DNA of 64,000 nucleotides from Hoplostethus atlanticus. Lineage: Eukaryota; Chordata; Actinopteri; Trachichthyiformes; Trachichthyidae. Below, piece by piece: positions 34,991-55,708 of the stretch (within the stretch, counting starts at the first letter, position 1; each line of letters starts with the position of its first letter). The translations under genes and the position numbers were made by a program. Where the stretch lies: the NCBI GenBank assembly GCA_034670405.1, contig JAXDDX010000050.1:856501-920500 (forward strand), read 5' to 3'. The notes below the pieces were generated by a model. The model did no database searches. It was not told the origin of the DNA and saw only the letters and a list, made by a program, of their open reading frames with translations.

Positions 34991-37900
34991 GAAACACCTT
35001 GTTGACATCTTATTTACCAAATAATGATCATAATCAAAACTCCTCCCCGCTCTGATGACCCCTGTAGGCTGGCTGGATTGCTCTGCCTGGCATGCAGCAA
35101 AACCCTCTCATCAACAAAAGAACCAGCATACCATACCTTTGCCCTGCGGCTCTGTGAGAGCGCTGCAATTTACTATGATAGGGAGTAACACAGGAGTAGC
35201 CCAACTTGTATACTGAGGACATAAAAATGTTGATTTTATTTCAGATTATCGCAAATAAATAAATAGGACTGAAATATTGAATTCACCTTGCAACAGAGCA
35301 AATTTTAACATGTTATACAGAGTTAGTTAGTATTTTTTATTCTTTGTTAATAATGTGAGTCATATATTACTGGACTGGAGTAGAAAATTGGCCGTATATG
35401 CCCAGATGTGAAATATCCACGCTGCTTGTTTTATCTCACATGGAGGAAAACACAGGCCTTGGTGTTCCAGTACAATACCTGCTGACACAGCACTCAGCGG
35501 ATGTGTGGAAAAGCCTCACAGACGAGCACGTTGGGACGTTTAAAAGCCCAACTGTTGGACACACCTGTGACTCTGTCCACTTGTTCAGTCGCGCTCAATT
35601 CTGCTTCAGCAGCACAGATGAAAGAGGGGTATTTGAAAATGTGGACTGATCCCGTTCTAGTGGGTGGGATATAAAGATAATATCACTCTTAACCTGGGAG
35701 CCTGAGCTCCAAAGGACAGAGTAGAATAACTCATACTAATTTTGAATTGAGAGGCTCAGGAAATTAAAGTTGCACTGATCTGATACTCCTTACCCTATAC
35801 CCTGCTTTATTTTTCTTTAAGGTTTTATTTTGAATTATGAGAGTGTGCTTATTTTGAAAACATAATGGACCAACTAGAGATTCATATGAACGACCAGCGA
35901 GACTTACAGTTTTAGACAAAAACTTGAAACACTGACATACACCACAATTTGACATATTTCTCTTTAACTTCTGTTTCTCTCGCCCTCTCTCTCTCTCTCT
36001 CTCTCTCTCTGTCACATGCGCCTACACACACAAGAGGAAGTGAAAGATGTACCCATTGCATGCCCACATTTATAACCACGTGTGAAACAACAGAAAACAC
36101 GGAACACGGCTACACAGGGCCACAGGTTTTGGGCCCCCTTCCCCCACCCAGAGAGTGACACGACCTCTGACCAAGGGGACTGAACTTCCGTCTTTCCTCC
36201 ATCTAAACCTCTGGGTGTCAGGGTGGGGGGTGCTGGCCCTGCCAGGTCCAGTTTGTACTGAGGCATGAGCCCAAGGTGGTGGAGAGAGAGAGGTGACACC
36301 AGGGAGGGAGAGTGGGAAATTCAGGGGAAGTTCGGATAGTCAGTTTTGACTTTTGTAAGCACTGGAGGTCCTGGGATATTGATAGATAGAAAGCTGTGAC
36401 AAAGTGGTTTCACTATTAAATTAGTGTAATTTTTTTTTACATGACATTTCCTAGATTAAGACAATTACAATCACATTTTGATACTTTGTGCTAGTACAAC
36501 TTACCATTCTGATACATACATATTAGATGAAAAAAAAATGACAAAGAAAAAGGGTAAGACTCACTTTAAGTGCTTTAATTGATGATGCAATCAATAAAAA
36601 AAATAGGAAACCTACATTTAATGCTCCAGAGAATCCTTGACTAATAGGATTTATGGCTTAGGGGTTCTGGACACACAACACCTAGAGGGGCGAGGGTCAA
36701 TATGAATGAAGAGAGCCACCACAGATATAAAGTGGTTAACGAAAATCAACGAAATCTGCAATTACTTGATTTTGTTTGCTCTCAGTTACCGTTACACCAC
36801 AAACACTAGTGCAATGACATTGGCTGTATAATCAAGTAAAATATAATTCCGAAAACATCCCCCAGATATTTACAGAAACTATCAGATACTGTCTGTTATA
36901 AGTAATTGTAGCAGTAGCTCTTGGAGAGATTCTTCCAGCCGGGAAGAAGAGAGCAGTGACGTGTGTGGTTGGTATCAGTGGGATTGAGATAGAAGCTTTC
37001 TCCGCTCAGCAGGGTGGTCAGTCCCCTGGCCATGGATATCTGGGGAGAGAATGGGAAGAGAGGAGCATCAGAGGGATCAGCTCAGCTCAGCTCACTGGTC
37101 TGCAGGGGAAACACCGAGCATGGGAACCCACCAGGGGGCCGTGACTAGTCCCTGGGGTGGAAATCTGCTGATAAAGCCCAACTCAATGGCAAGGAAGAGA
37201 AAGAGACATTACCAGTTAATCAGTTTTACCACAATGTTGGGAAATACTTGTATGCACCAGAAGAATGGCTATTAATACAAATGATGATGGCTTTGAAAAG
37301 TTGTCACAAAATGTAAATAAATGTCTCATTTACATTTTTAAAGTAAAGGTTGTATTTGAGGCTAAGCAATGATCAAAGTGATTGATAAGATGTAACTCCA
37401 ACTACCTTAACCTTACCAGACTGACAATGACAAAGCAGAGCAATCCTGCCTCAGTTGATCAGTCCACTGAGCAAGGTACAGTGTGCATTGCTATCTCTGA
37501 AGAATGATCTTCCAGTGATCAATACAGAAATGCTGTGGGCTAGGATGACCATGGTTAAATATTGGCCCAGCATTTCAAAAGTGTTTGCTCAGGCTGCCAT
37601 CCCTTCTCACAGAGGGACAGCGAGTGAGGCAACTTCTCAACCACGTGGAATTGATGTAGATTCATTAAAAAATCTGATGAAAAATAAATTGCATTGTGTG
37701 ACCTGTATAATTCATTAGTAGGTGATATTGCTCTGCATTTAACCGAATGCCTCTGTTCCATATTGTTTAAACTACTTTGCTTTTCAATTTCTGTCATACA
37801 AGGGTCTCCCAATAATAGCCTTTATTGCCCATACTGTCAGGGAGAAATGTGGAGAAAGCAAAACTTCTGACTGAGCCTCTGTTCTGGCTGTTAGTTATAT

Positions 37901-38460
37901 ATTTATATGCATTTATACTTATACCATTCCAACTCATGTCAAAAACTTGAGTTGGACACAACAAAACCAATTCCTTGTAGTGTTCAAAACAATAAGAATC
38001 CAGTGCAATATTCTCTAGATCGTGATATATTTCTGTTTATTCTTATATTACTGACTTCAGTGCAATCAATCATATTCCAACAGAGAATGTAAACACTGTA
38101 AATTTATATTTTTATTTTTTTATACTTATATACTACTTTCTTTATATACTACTCCACAACAGACCGGTTCCCATAAATTCCTACTTTACATTTTTTTTGC
38201 TACAATGCTTTTTGGAATTTCGTCAATAAAAGTGATTTTCGTTCGTTTATTTCAAGTATAGAGTACTTTCAGTTCCAAACCATCATTGATTTCAATTCCT
38301 GCCGACCAGTAAGAAGTAAATAGTCTCTACAAGAAAAGAGTACAACGGCGTCCTCTGGTGGCTGGTAAAATGTATTACAACAGGCGCAGTTAATCATACA
38401 GTGCACTAGGTGTCGCTGTCACAGATTATACGAATCTCTAAGTACTTCCTTAGTTTGTGT
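34991..38460. other. Intergenic DNA between wnt8b and hif1an
   Basis: No gene recognised. SEC31B and NDUFB8, which separate WNT8B and HIF1AN in human, are not visible. A (CT)n tract lies at 35985-36010. Confidence 0.6.
35985..36010. repeat. (CT)n microsatellite
   Basis: An uninterrupted polypyrimidine dinucleotide run of about 13 units. Confidence 0.95.
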
Positions 38461-38703
38461 CGTTTATTTTCTGCCTGTCAATGCTGTGTTTACAGCTACA
38501 CAGCATAGAGCTAGAGAGACAGTAGGTATACCGTCGGGAGAGCTCCTCGGCCTTCCGTTATTCTTTTTTTCATTGTGGAAGGAACAGTTTGTATGATATT
38601 TCCGTGGCTGAATCTGTAACCTAGCTGGGTTAGGTTCCGCAGAAGAGCCAGTCTCGGATTGTTTCATTGAAAAATAAGACTTAATCGGTACTAGACGACA
38701 GTC

Positions 38704-46192
<7,489 letters not shown>

Positions 46193-48001
46193 GATTTTAC
46201 TTAGCCCATCTTGAAAACCAGACTGCTGCTGAAAATGTGTGTGCGTGACAGTGGGGCTGGCGCGTGTGAACTACGCACTATGACTTTGGAGCTACCATTG
46301 CATGGCAATAAGCGGCCACCTTGAAAGACGTTGAAACCACTCTGCTTTGATCATCTCTCTGAGTGCAGTTTTCATTGCAAATTCAACAATTACATGAGAA
46401 GCATTTGCCTAGGAACTGGCCCTGAATGGATATTGGCCCTGCCTCAAGAGGTGTTTTTTTTTTTTTTTTTGCAGAGGTTTAATTCAGCTTATCTTCAGTA
46501 GAGTCTTGTTACATTTGTGTGAACCAGTGTTCTCTCAGCATCATTGCAATCAAAGACCTGGTTTCAAACTGTTCAAAGCACATCAACAGGACTATGTAGC
46601 TTCCCTAACCGCTGATTTATGGTCAGGTCATTTTCCCACCCAGTACAAGTGGTTGTGGAGGAGTACCTTTTGGGGCAACTTTTAGCTCAGTTGCCCCAAC
46701 AGTTTGACCACTAGTGGGTGAGTTTTGGGTTAATGTAAGAATCAGCATCAGGAAACGTTTCTAATCACAGTGTAATAACAACACAGTTGTGGCTTGATTC
46801 CTTTCTGTACCTCTTCACCTATACTGTATTCTCCACCTTTAAGCTGAAAGAAAGTCGCTCATTTCGACATTTGAGACCGATTTGTAAAGATGGCAGTTCA
46901 TTTTGTGTCTATTCATTCATCTGATTGTAAGCTGCATTCTCTATAGGTCTACTAATGACGTGATTTTTGGGAGTGATCAGCAAGAATTCTGTGTTGCAAA
47001 GAAGAGTCTTGATGTTTGCACAGTAATAAAACATAGAAGCGTTGATGGAAAAAAGTAATGAAATATGATCAAAAACAAAGAAAAGATGCAATCAATAATC
47101 TTTGAGTGTGAAATAAAACACCCCAAGGGGCTTATAAAAATATTTCACCTCAAGGAAAATGTGATTGCTCGTGACTAATTGATTTTAGTTGAGTGATTAC
47201 TTTATGTTTTATACTGTTGCTTATTTGATCTCTATTCCAAGAACCTTATTGGATGTGCTTTTCTACATACCAATATGTATTGAGGGTGCACTGAAAATGA
47301 ATTACGCATTGCAATTTTAGTTGCAAAGACAGCTAATTTGAAAATAAAAACATAACCCACTACTATGATTTAGAGAAATTTGATGAGTAATTACTGGGGA
47401 TGTCTTATCTGTGCTACACACCAGCTAGTGAAAACATTTAAAAAGGGATGAAAGTGGATGAAATCTATACTGAAATGTTACTAGCTCTGACAGACTTAAC
47501 AGGAGTACAATATACTACACTATAGTGTAACATGATGTATCTGCTCTAGTAGTGCAGTTCGCTGTTGCATTTCAAACTTGGTTTATCATCATCTGGTCGA
47601 TGGACTATACCACTAAAATACAAACATTTGCTATGTTATACTAAATGCAGCAGGTTTGAGCTGAAATTTGTGCTGCAATGTGTACAAAAATCAATTCCAT
47701 TTGAAAATTTGTATTTGCACTCATTTATGTTGTGCCCAGATTACAGATGAACAACAAAAAAGCGCTTATTGTTTCATGCTGCCATATTTTGAAGGAGATC
47801 GAAATGTGATAGCACCTTGAAAGATGATTGTTATTGTGCCATTTTTAAGTGCTCTTTCAAACAATTTATTTAAAAAATGTACATTAGGACATTAAACAAC
47901 TTGGATGGGATACAATGATTTCATATATTCTGTATGTGCCATATCAACTATTAAATATATTTGTATTTAGAAAGATGTTTGGGGTTGTGGTGAACAATAA
48001 A
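46193..48001 (+). other. Probable 3' UTR of hif1an
   Basis: No other gene lies between the hif1an stop and the transposon at 48038. AATAAA signals occur at about 47112, 47342 and 47996-48001. The last, just before the Tc1-like element, would give a 3' UTR of about 1.8 kb. Contains a poly-T run near 46454. Confidence 0.45.
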
Positions 48002-48037
48002 GAAAGGAACATCCCCATGCTTCATATAACAGTAACA

Positions 48038-48614
48038 TACACCGATCAGACACAACATTAAAACCACTGACAGGTGAAGTGAATAACATTGATTATCTCG
48101 TTACAATGGCACCTGTCAAGGGGTGGGATATATTGGGAAGCAAGTGAACAGTCAGTTCTTGAAGTTGATGTGTTGGAAGCAGGAAAAATGGGCAAGCGTA
48201 AGGATCTGAGCGACTTTGACAAGGGCCAAATTGTGATGGCTAGACGACTCAGGTCAGAGCATCTCCAAAACGGCAGGTCTTGTGGGGTGTTCCCGGTATG
48301 CAGTGGTTAGTACCTACCAAAAGTGGTCCAAGGAAGGACAACCGGTGAACCGGCAACAGGGTCATGGGCGCCCAAGGCTCATTGATGCGTGGGGAGCGAA
48401 CGGCTAGCCTGTCTGGTCCAATCCCACAGAAGAGCTACTGTATCACAAATTGCTGAAAAAGTTAATGCTGGCTATGATAGGAAGCTCTCAGAACACACAG
48501 CACATCACAGCTTGCTGTGTATGGGGCTGCATAGCTGCAGACCGGTCAGAGTGCCCATGCTGACCCTGCCCTGTCCACCGCTGAATGGTTTTAATGTTAT
48601 GGCTGATCGGTGTA
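48038..48614 (+). mobile_element. Internally deleted Tc1-like transposon with both terminal inverted repeats
   Basis: The element begins CACCGATCAGACACAACATT at 48040 and ends with the matching inverse (AATGTTATGGCTGATCGGTG) at 48612. Both ends are flanked by TA, the usual Tc1/mariner target duplication. Inside is the 5' part of a transposase: [20 protein letters not shown] starts at 48188 (helix-turn-helix, paired-like DNA-binding domain), followed after frameshifts by an SHRRATVSQIAEKVNAGYDR region (second helix-turn-helix). The DDE catalytic half is missing. At about 575 bp against roughly 1.2-1.6 kb for full Tc1 elements it is non-autonomous, though it could have been moved in trans. It lies about 40 bp past the last hif1an polyadenylation signal. 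Confidence 0.92.
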
Positions 48615-50535
48615 TACTGTACATATTCAGGGCAAGTTTTCCAGACGTATACTCAGTTTTAGGGTTCAATCTTCATTTGAGGTCTTTGAATTATCTAATG
48701 TGCATATCTATTACAACGTACACATTAAGTTGATGTGTTGAACAGTGCTACTTCTCCTGTAAAGATGTAATCTACCTGATGTAAGTCAGAGGTTTGATCT
48801 TCCTCTTCTATTCCTAGGTTACCCTGTTTACTATGTGCCTTGCTCTACCATGGCATGGCACTTAATGTTTCAAGAATTACTTTTTTTTTTTGCATTCATA
48901 AAGAGTTCATAAAAACCTGAGCATTGTCTCATTGATGGAAGCCTGTTTTGTTTTGAACATAATGTGCTGTCTTAGTTCCTCTGATTAAAGTTTGAATTTG
49001 TTTGCAGAGTTCTGAATGATTGAAATGAATGCTGAAAGATGTGATCATTTCTTATGCATGTAGCTTTGAAGTAAAATATACTTCATGCTTTTGAACTAGT
49101 ATCATGAGTAGGCAATATGGGTGAATCAATCAAAGAATAGGATACAAATGGTAGTCTACAAAAATTAGTATTTACTATAAATTGTGTCAACAGTTTTTCT
49201 CAAAGCGACGTCAAGAGTGTCAAAACTTATTAGTTGGGACTTGAACACAGCTTGAGTAAATGATTCATACCAGTATACTTTACAGTAACGCCATCATATT
49301 ACTTAGGTAATTAAACATTGCTGCCGGTAATGGCAAGAGTAAGTATCAGTAACAGCACATCTTTTCAACACTTGATTGTGTTACACACACTCAGAAAAAA
49401 CTAATTCTCTATTTTATACCATCAATCAAAAACAATTTGCAATATTTCACTCCAAATGGGTGAAGACAACACAAAAACAGTAGTATAACTTGGTAAAAAA
49501 TATACTTAACCAATCTATCCTAATATACAATTAAAACCAGAATTCAATCATAATTCAAATTGTCACAATCAACTAATCACAAGCAAAGCAAATTCAGAGA
49601 CCATAGATGAGATGAAAGTAACTTAGGGAAGAGTATCCTTATGTAAACACACCCTGTGAGTACCTAAAAGCACTCTTCACAATAAATCCTTGAACAATTT
49701 GAAGCTTTGCAAATCTAGACATTTATATCAAAAATAAAGATAGTGCTATTTTTTTTTTTTTTTTACTTTAAATGTCAAATCTAGCCCTCAAGCAGCACTC
49801 TGAAGTTGATATTTTTAAAAGGGGACGACCTTAGTCCTCAGTCCAAATTATCATGCCAAACATGTATTTCTGTATGATGAAAAAAATAGAACTTTGAATG
49901 AAAACAGTTTCAATGAATGAATTACCTAAAAGGAGTTCATTGTAATGTCTAGAAGAAAGTCTACAGCACCACTAAACGGTCAAAGAAATTATAGCTATTT
50001 ACAGCAATGAAAATACACTTCTTGATCTCTGTGACTTAATGTTATTAGTGTGCTTGCTTTCAGCAATATAGTAATATAATATAATATAATATAACCATAT
50101 ATATATATACACACACACACAATATACCATATCGTCAGTTTTAGAAAATAAGAACAAAAACTAGAGCAATGGAAAGTATGTGCAATGTCAGACCTGCTGA
50201 GATGGCAAAAAGTAGAGCAGTTAAGAGTATACAACATGATCGTTACACAATCGGGAACACAAATTATGACATTCCCACCAAAATATCACACAAAATAGCA
50301 ATAGCCCCCAAGGGTAAATTAACAGTGACGTAAATAAAACACTGCAATGAGATGTTATTAACTAAGGCAGATAACAGTAAGACATTTGTCAAATAAGCCA
50401 CTGATATACTAATACTAACAAATACCTTCCTTTGCTTGGCAAATATCTGACAAATTCAGGGCAAACCAAATTAATAAATTAAAAAGAATGTAAACAATAA
50501 TGTCAATAGCTGCTCTTATTGTACTGGCCAAGTCA
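48615..50535. other. Intergenic DNA between hif1an and cuedc2 (3' ends converge)
   Basis: No gene recognised. AT-rich, with a poly-T run near 49750 and (TA)n/(CA)n around 50080-50122. The right part is probably cuedc2 3' UTR. Confidence 0.55.
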
Positions 50536-52404
50536 TCAATGGAATCTGTATTTTCGTGCAGGCTTGAGGCTGACGTACGTCTTTTTCATGTCATCAGTCT
50601 CCTCTTTCTTCACAAGCTGATATCGCTCCCCCTTTGTGGTTACCACCTGATTACCATGATACCGAACTAGCTTCTTTGGAGCCTGTGGAATTCAGAACAG
50701 AATGCAAAGATTTTATTGTTTGAAATAGATCTGACAAGTAAAACTCTGAAGATGGGAGTATGAACAGGGGCTTACATCTCTGGGGGCGACAGGTCGGTGT
50801 GTTTTCTTATCCTCTTCCCTGTCTACTAGCATGTACCTGGGGAATAAAACAGCCATAAATATGGACATTGCTACAAAGCAGTGAAGCTATTTCCTCTCAC
50901 CGAGGGATATGATTACTCTTGGACTTACTTTTCAAGGATGCTCTCCTTCAGTTTCTGGTCTGCCTGTGAGGACATACTTTTCCCATGGTTTACCTGAGAC
51001 AACAGGATAGAATGGTTGTTGCCAGTGTGCCTTACACGCCACCAGATCAGACTGCTAACATGTACAACTGGGCAGTGGCTGACACCAGAAACACTGATGG
51101 CACTTTCTTAGAGTGTAGCATAGACTCACATTAAGAGGAGAGGGGTTGAGCTGGACATCCCCTTCTATGATAAGGCGCACGGCTTCCTCCATGTCTCCCT
51201 TGGCAATAGACAGGGCGCTGCGGGCCTCTGACAGACTGCACTTAGGGAACATCTCCAGCAGGTGCTGTTCCTGGGCCTCCCACTGACACACCGGTACCTG
51301 GACAAATATCACATTTATACTCCTAGTTCAATATAAATATCAATATTAACAATATAAAGACTAACAGCCACATGGAGTTTTTCATTAGACATATGTGAAA
51401 TTATATTAATTAATGATTGTAATGAATTAAAGAATTCTGACATGCTGAAGTGGTCAGAGTTAATACCTTGGCAGTGGCGCCCTCTGTCTGCGTATTAAGG
51501 CAGTGCGTCTCTCTCCCTGGTGGAGGTCCAGTAGACAGGGCTGTGAGTTTCAAAGAGATCTCATCTGTCCTTGCCTCAGGCACACCGTTTTCTGTGAACA
51601 TACAAAGCAACATCAATAAACTGTAGCAGAGACATTAGGCTAACTAAGGCCATAAGATAAGGGATTTTGCAGGTTTATTTTGATGCCCCTTTCAATTTGT
51701 ACATGGATACGTCTCTCATACCAGGGTGACACTGCTGCAATATGTATAAGACAGTCTTAAAGCGTTACCTGAGCTCCGAGCTTTGGCTAGTTTTGAAGCC
51801 AAGCTGAACATCATTTCACAGACTTTGACACTGCAAAATGAAAAGCACAAAAATAAGAATATCAGACAAATGCCAGTGTAATGTGGTGGTCTGATATCAT
51901 TTATCCGACCAGTAAAATTAGAATGTAGAAAAAGTGCGGTTCTCTCTTTACCTTTCGATTTCAGCAAACCCAGGTATGTAGGCCTCCAGCATCTCAGCAA
52001 AGACCTCCACATCAAAGTTCTCCTCCACACTCTCCTGGGAACCAAGATCCTCCAAAACCCCAGTGATATAGGAAAGGAGAACTTCATCTAATGTGCTGCA
52101 TAGAGTGGTGACATGAGTTAGTGCGAATGCAATCAAGTGAACTAGTCACAGGTGGTTTTATGTAATGATACAAGGCATTGACAATAAAAATATTGAGTTA
52201 AGATGACAGACATTTGGCAACAAACTGGGATGGCAAACCTGCATGGCATAAAACATGTATGACTAATCATCCAGTTTGGTTGTAACTCTGCAAACTTGGG
52301 ACATTGTGTTGTCCATGCAGTAAGTCTTACCTGAGATCGGCATCAGGAATGAATGCTTGAATGAACTCGTGCAGTGCACTGTGGATAATCTTGTGGAGGT
52401 CCAT
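50536..52404 (-). CDS. cuedc2: CUE domain-containing protein 2
   Basis: A ubiquitin-binding CUE protein. Known vertebrate roles include dampening NF-kB signalling with PP1, promoting degradation of steroid receptors, and helping release APC/C inhibition in mitosis. Coding exons in transcript order: 52404-52331, 52095-51952, 51830-51769, 51591-51467, 51297-51130, 50993-50929, 50836-50776, 50682-50536. They total 846 nt with all phases consistent, giving 281 aa (human 287). The N-terminus [18 protein letters not shown] and the [15 protein letters not shown] block are typical. The CUE domain is at about 142-182 with the MFP motif (151-153) and a C-terminal di-hydrophobic AVRLII. The C-terminus is Lys-rich with the [16 protein letters not shown] block and ends [10 protein letters not shown] separate 5' non-coding exon is likely near 53259-53350. 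Confidence 0.96.
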
Positions 52405-52739
52405 AGCGTTCTCCTAACTATGGCAGATGAGGAAAAATAAACTGTAGTTGGGGTTCAGCAGATGGTCAGAGCAGTTCTGTTAGATGGAGTGACTTCAATC
52501 CTCAAATAGTCAAACATAACAGTTGTCAGCCACGTAACAAATATGGCAATGCTCCTGGGCAGGACGTTGACTCTTATGAAAATGTTACAGAAGCCTTTCT
52601 TATGAAAGCTTGCTGACACTGCAGTAGTTCATACTGCCACAGGTAGCTAAGTGGCTACTACCGACTACTTGTATAGCTATATTAAATTATCATTGATTTT
52701 GGTGGATCTCACGAGTCACTTCAAAGAACGTCATTGGAG

Positions 52740-53390
52740 TTAGTAACGTTATGTAAGATGAGATAAAAGTTTCCTCTGAATGTCATAAGTAACGTTACAG
52801 CATCCCAATGTGTCTAATACCATCAAAGAACGTCATTAGCTTCAAGATAGCGTGTGCGAAAGAAATACACAAGACACGCTAGCGTTGACGACACTGCATC
52901 ACGTTAACCTAACGGTACACTAGCCCAGGTTAACTAACGCCACAGCCAGGCTAGCATTAGCTTCTAGCTAGTGGGAGAGCTGTGTGCGGTCTAATCATGT
53001 CATTCAGTCAACTGCATCAATTGGATATGTCGGTTGATTTCTCACCAACATCCACCATTCCTTCTGCGACAAAGTCAACATTCACCTTTATGCTAATCCC
53101 CGAAGAGAAATAACGTTAGCTTGTTAGCTACCTGACTAGCGTTAGCTAAGTGGGTTAATGTTGGTCAAAAACGGCTGCTAGCTAGTTAACTAGGTAAGCC
53201 AACCTCACTTAGTTAACGTTACTCAATACCATAGCGACCCTTAAATGAGAAAACTTACTGTAACAGAAATTATAGGGACATGAATCTAAATGTTTTTTCC
53301 CCAAATGTATTTGGGGGAAGGTTGCATACAGGCTTTCTTCCCTTCGCTTGGTAGCCCGCACAGGTTCAAAACATTGGTAACGTTACGTCA
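52740..53390 (-). promoter_or_regulatory. cuedc2 promoter region with TAACGTTA/GCTAGC palindrome cluster and 5' non-coding exon
   Basis: The coding exon begins at an acceptor (TTAG|GAGAACGCT, 52413), so a non-coding exon must lie upstream. A strong donor (ACA|GTAAGT) at 53259/53258 on the minus strand probably ends it. Between 52740 and 53390 the words TAACGTTA, GCTAGC, GTTAGC and TTAACGTTA recur many times on both strands, unlike the rest of the window apart from the dnajb12 promoter. Confidence 0.5.
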
Positions 53391-55380
53391 TTTCCTTTAT
53401 TTGTAAACACAACCTTGTGCACTCATCATCAAGTTTTACGAAATTAAATTCAAATTCAGATATCATATGGTTGATTACATAAGTGCTACTTGATCTCATA
53501 CAGTTCAGCTAATATAACAACAAACAATTGTCGTTATCATTTTTGTTATAGACCTTTCATATTCGCCCCTTCATTGTATCCACTTGTTTGTTTAATTAAA
53601 GCGAAAATCTTCCCAAAATAGAATTCACATACTATTCCTAAAATATTGGATAGCCCTCTTCAGTCCACATATAAACATGAACAATTCTTGTCCAAAGCTA
53701 TAAATAATTTACCTGAAACTACAGGGACCTGGAAAGGTTTTGACAAAATACAGCCAGAAGCTTTGGTTACCTTTTTCTCAACTATAACTTTTAAACTTTC
53801 TGCAACACACCTCTGCTGACTCCTTGGCCTCGACCTGAATAGTAAATAGCCTACTCTCACTTGGACATTATCTCATATCTTTTGCCAGATCCATACATAG
53901 TTGATGATCGTGGTGTTATCTGAGGCAACATCAATGATGTCATCAGATCCTACTCTCAGTTACCTGTGCCCGTGTTGGTATTATAGCAGATATGTACCTG
54001 TAAATCATTAATGCCTATTCAATTGTTTCCTTGCTCCCTTGGCAGTATCTCTTGCCAGCAGTAGTATTTCATCAAGCCTATGCAGGAAATATGGTACACA
54101 CTACTGATAAAAGAAGTGAGAGCAATTCTTAACTTGGCTGAACTCTGTTTCAACTCTGATGTCATGGCTAGACAGGCGGGGCTGAGGTATCGGGATCACA
54201 GTGTCCACTTTGTGATCACAGTGAGACAGTGAGAGGAGTCTCCAATCCATATAATATTATCATATATATAGTGAAGTTCATATGTATATATCTATATATA
54301 AGCTAGAATATTCTTTTCACACTAAAAGGGGAATTCTACTCCATTTAAGAGTGCTCTGTCATCCTTGTGGCCTTGGGTAGTCAATTGTGCCAACGCAAAT
54401 TGCTTTCTCCTGAAACTAGAATGAAGAGCCCATACTTTGATTTGTGATGTACTGATGTACAGTCTCAAGCTGCTCTTTACACAATGAAAGAGAGACTACA
54501 TATGTGGGCTCATGTAACATTTGTCTAAACTTTTATATCTAAGTGGAAGTTATATCACAATGTCAAAGTTGGTCCTAAATGAGAAGATATACCCTTAAAA
54601 TCACCCAGGATTCTGTTAACAATCACCTTTCTCATCTTTTCCAATTAGTAGTAAACATTTACTAAAGCTGACAATTGAATAACATTTATTAAAGCTGAAA
54701 TTCAGTGAAATTCCTCTTTAATGTTGTGATGGAAGTGAAATGAAATCAAATGAAACTGATCTGAAATTCAGTGAAATTTCTGTAGATGTTCCTCCCCTTT
54801 ACGTGTTTATTTTTTTCATAAGAAGCATTGTAACACTAGGTGGCAGCATTGAGTTACTGGTGACAGCAGGATCTCATCCACTTTCCTGAGGGTGTTTCTG
54901 AGAGATGATTTGCTCTTGAGACCTCCCAGTAAAAACAAAGTGATCTGTAGTTATCAGAGCAGATCCAAACATGTTTATATCATCTTTTGATGAATTATTC
55001 TTACTATTTATTGTATTTATTCCTATAATTTATCCTACAACCCACCTGAACCGTTTAAACACAAAGTTGAGTGTTTGTAAGTTCAAATGCAATATAACAA
55101 GGTACTTCACAACTACTGCTACACAACTTTAAGATTACAGAAACACTGTTATGCTTTCATTTTGGTGAAAAGTGAATAGTACATGGTTGGAGTAGAAAAT
55201 TATAACCTTTCAATTTTACTTTTAAACTACTTTTTGATCTATGAACTTCACTATCTGGTCAGTCTCACTTTCTTCCAGCTCCTCTTGTTTGCCATTATAA
55301 GCATGAGCATAGAGGATCTATTCTCCATCTGATGGCATGAGGTATCCTGATCTTGTGCTTGTCGTGGCTAAGCAGGTTTT

Positions 55381-55411
55381 GTGTGTATGTGTGTGTGTGT
55401 GTGCGTGCGCG

Positions 55412-55458
<47 letters not shown>
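55381..55458. repeat. (GT)n/(GC)n microsatellite
   Basis: About 78 bp of GT units interrupted by GTGCGTGCGCGCATGT; the longest simple repeat in the window. The GTGCGCGC core favours Z-DNA. Confidence 0.95.
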
Positions 55459-55674
55459 ATAAGAGAGACAGAAAGATACATGGTGCACTGGCCATGTTGA
55501 AATTATGTGCATAATAATGCACGAGAAATAAGAAATTACAGAATTTATTTCACCAAGAGGAAAAGGAACACATAACACTCAGAATGTGAAATGAAACTGA
55601 ATTTGAAGATAGAGTCCTAATATTTATAGAATGTTGTGTAAAACCCATACTCTCAGTAACATTCATTGTTATTG

Positions 55675-55677
55675 TAT

Positions 55678-55708
<31 letters not shown>
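55675..55708. repeat. (TG)n microsatellite
   Basis: About 17 nearly uninterrupted TG units. Confidence 0.95.

Noticed and set aside
36012-36299. 95-codon minus-strand open frame
   Set aside because: No domain, overlaps simple repeats, no supporting gene structure.
54690-54785. Short imperfect direct repeat (CTGAAATTCAGTGAAATT twice)
   Set aside because: Only two copies in AT-rich DNA; not enough to call an array or element.
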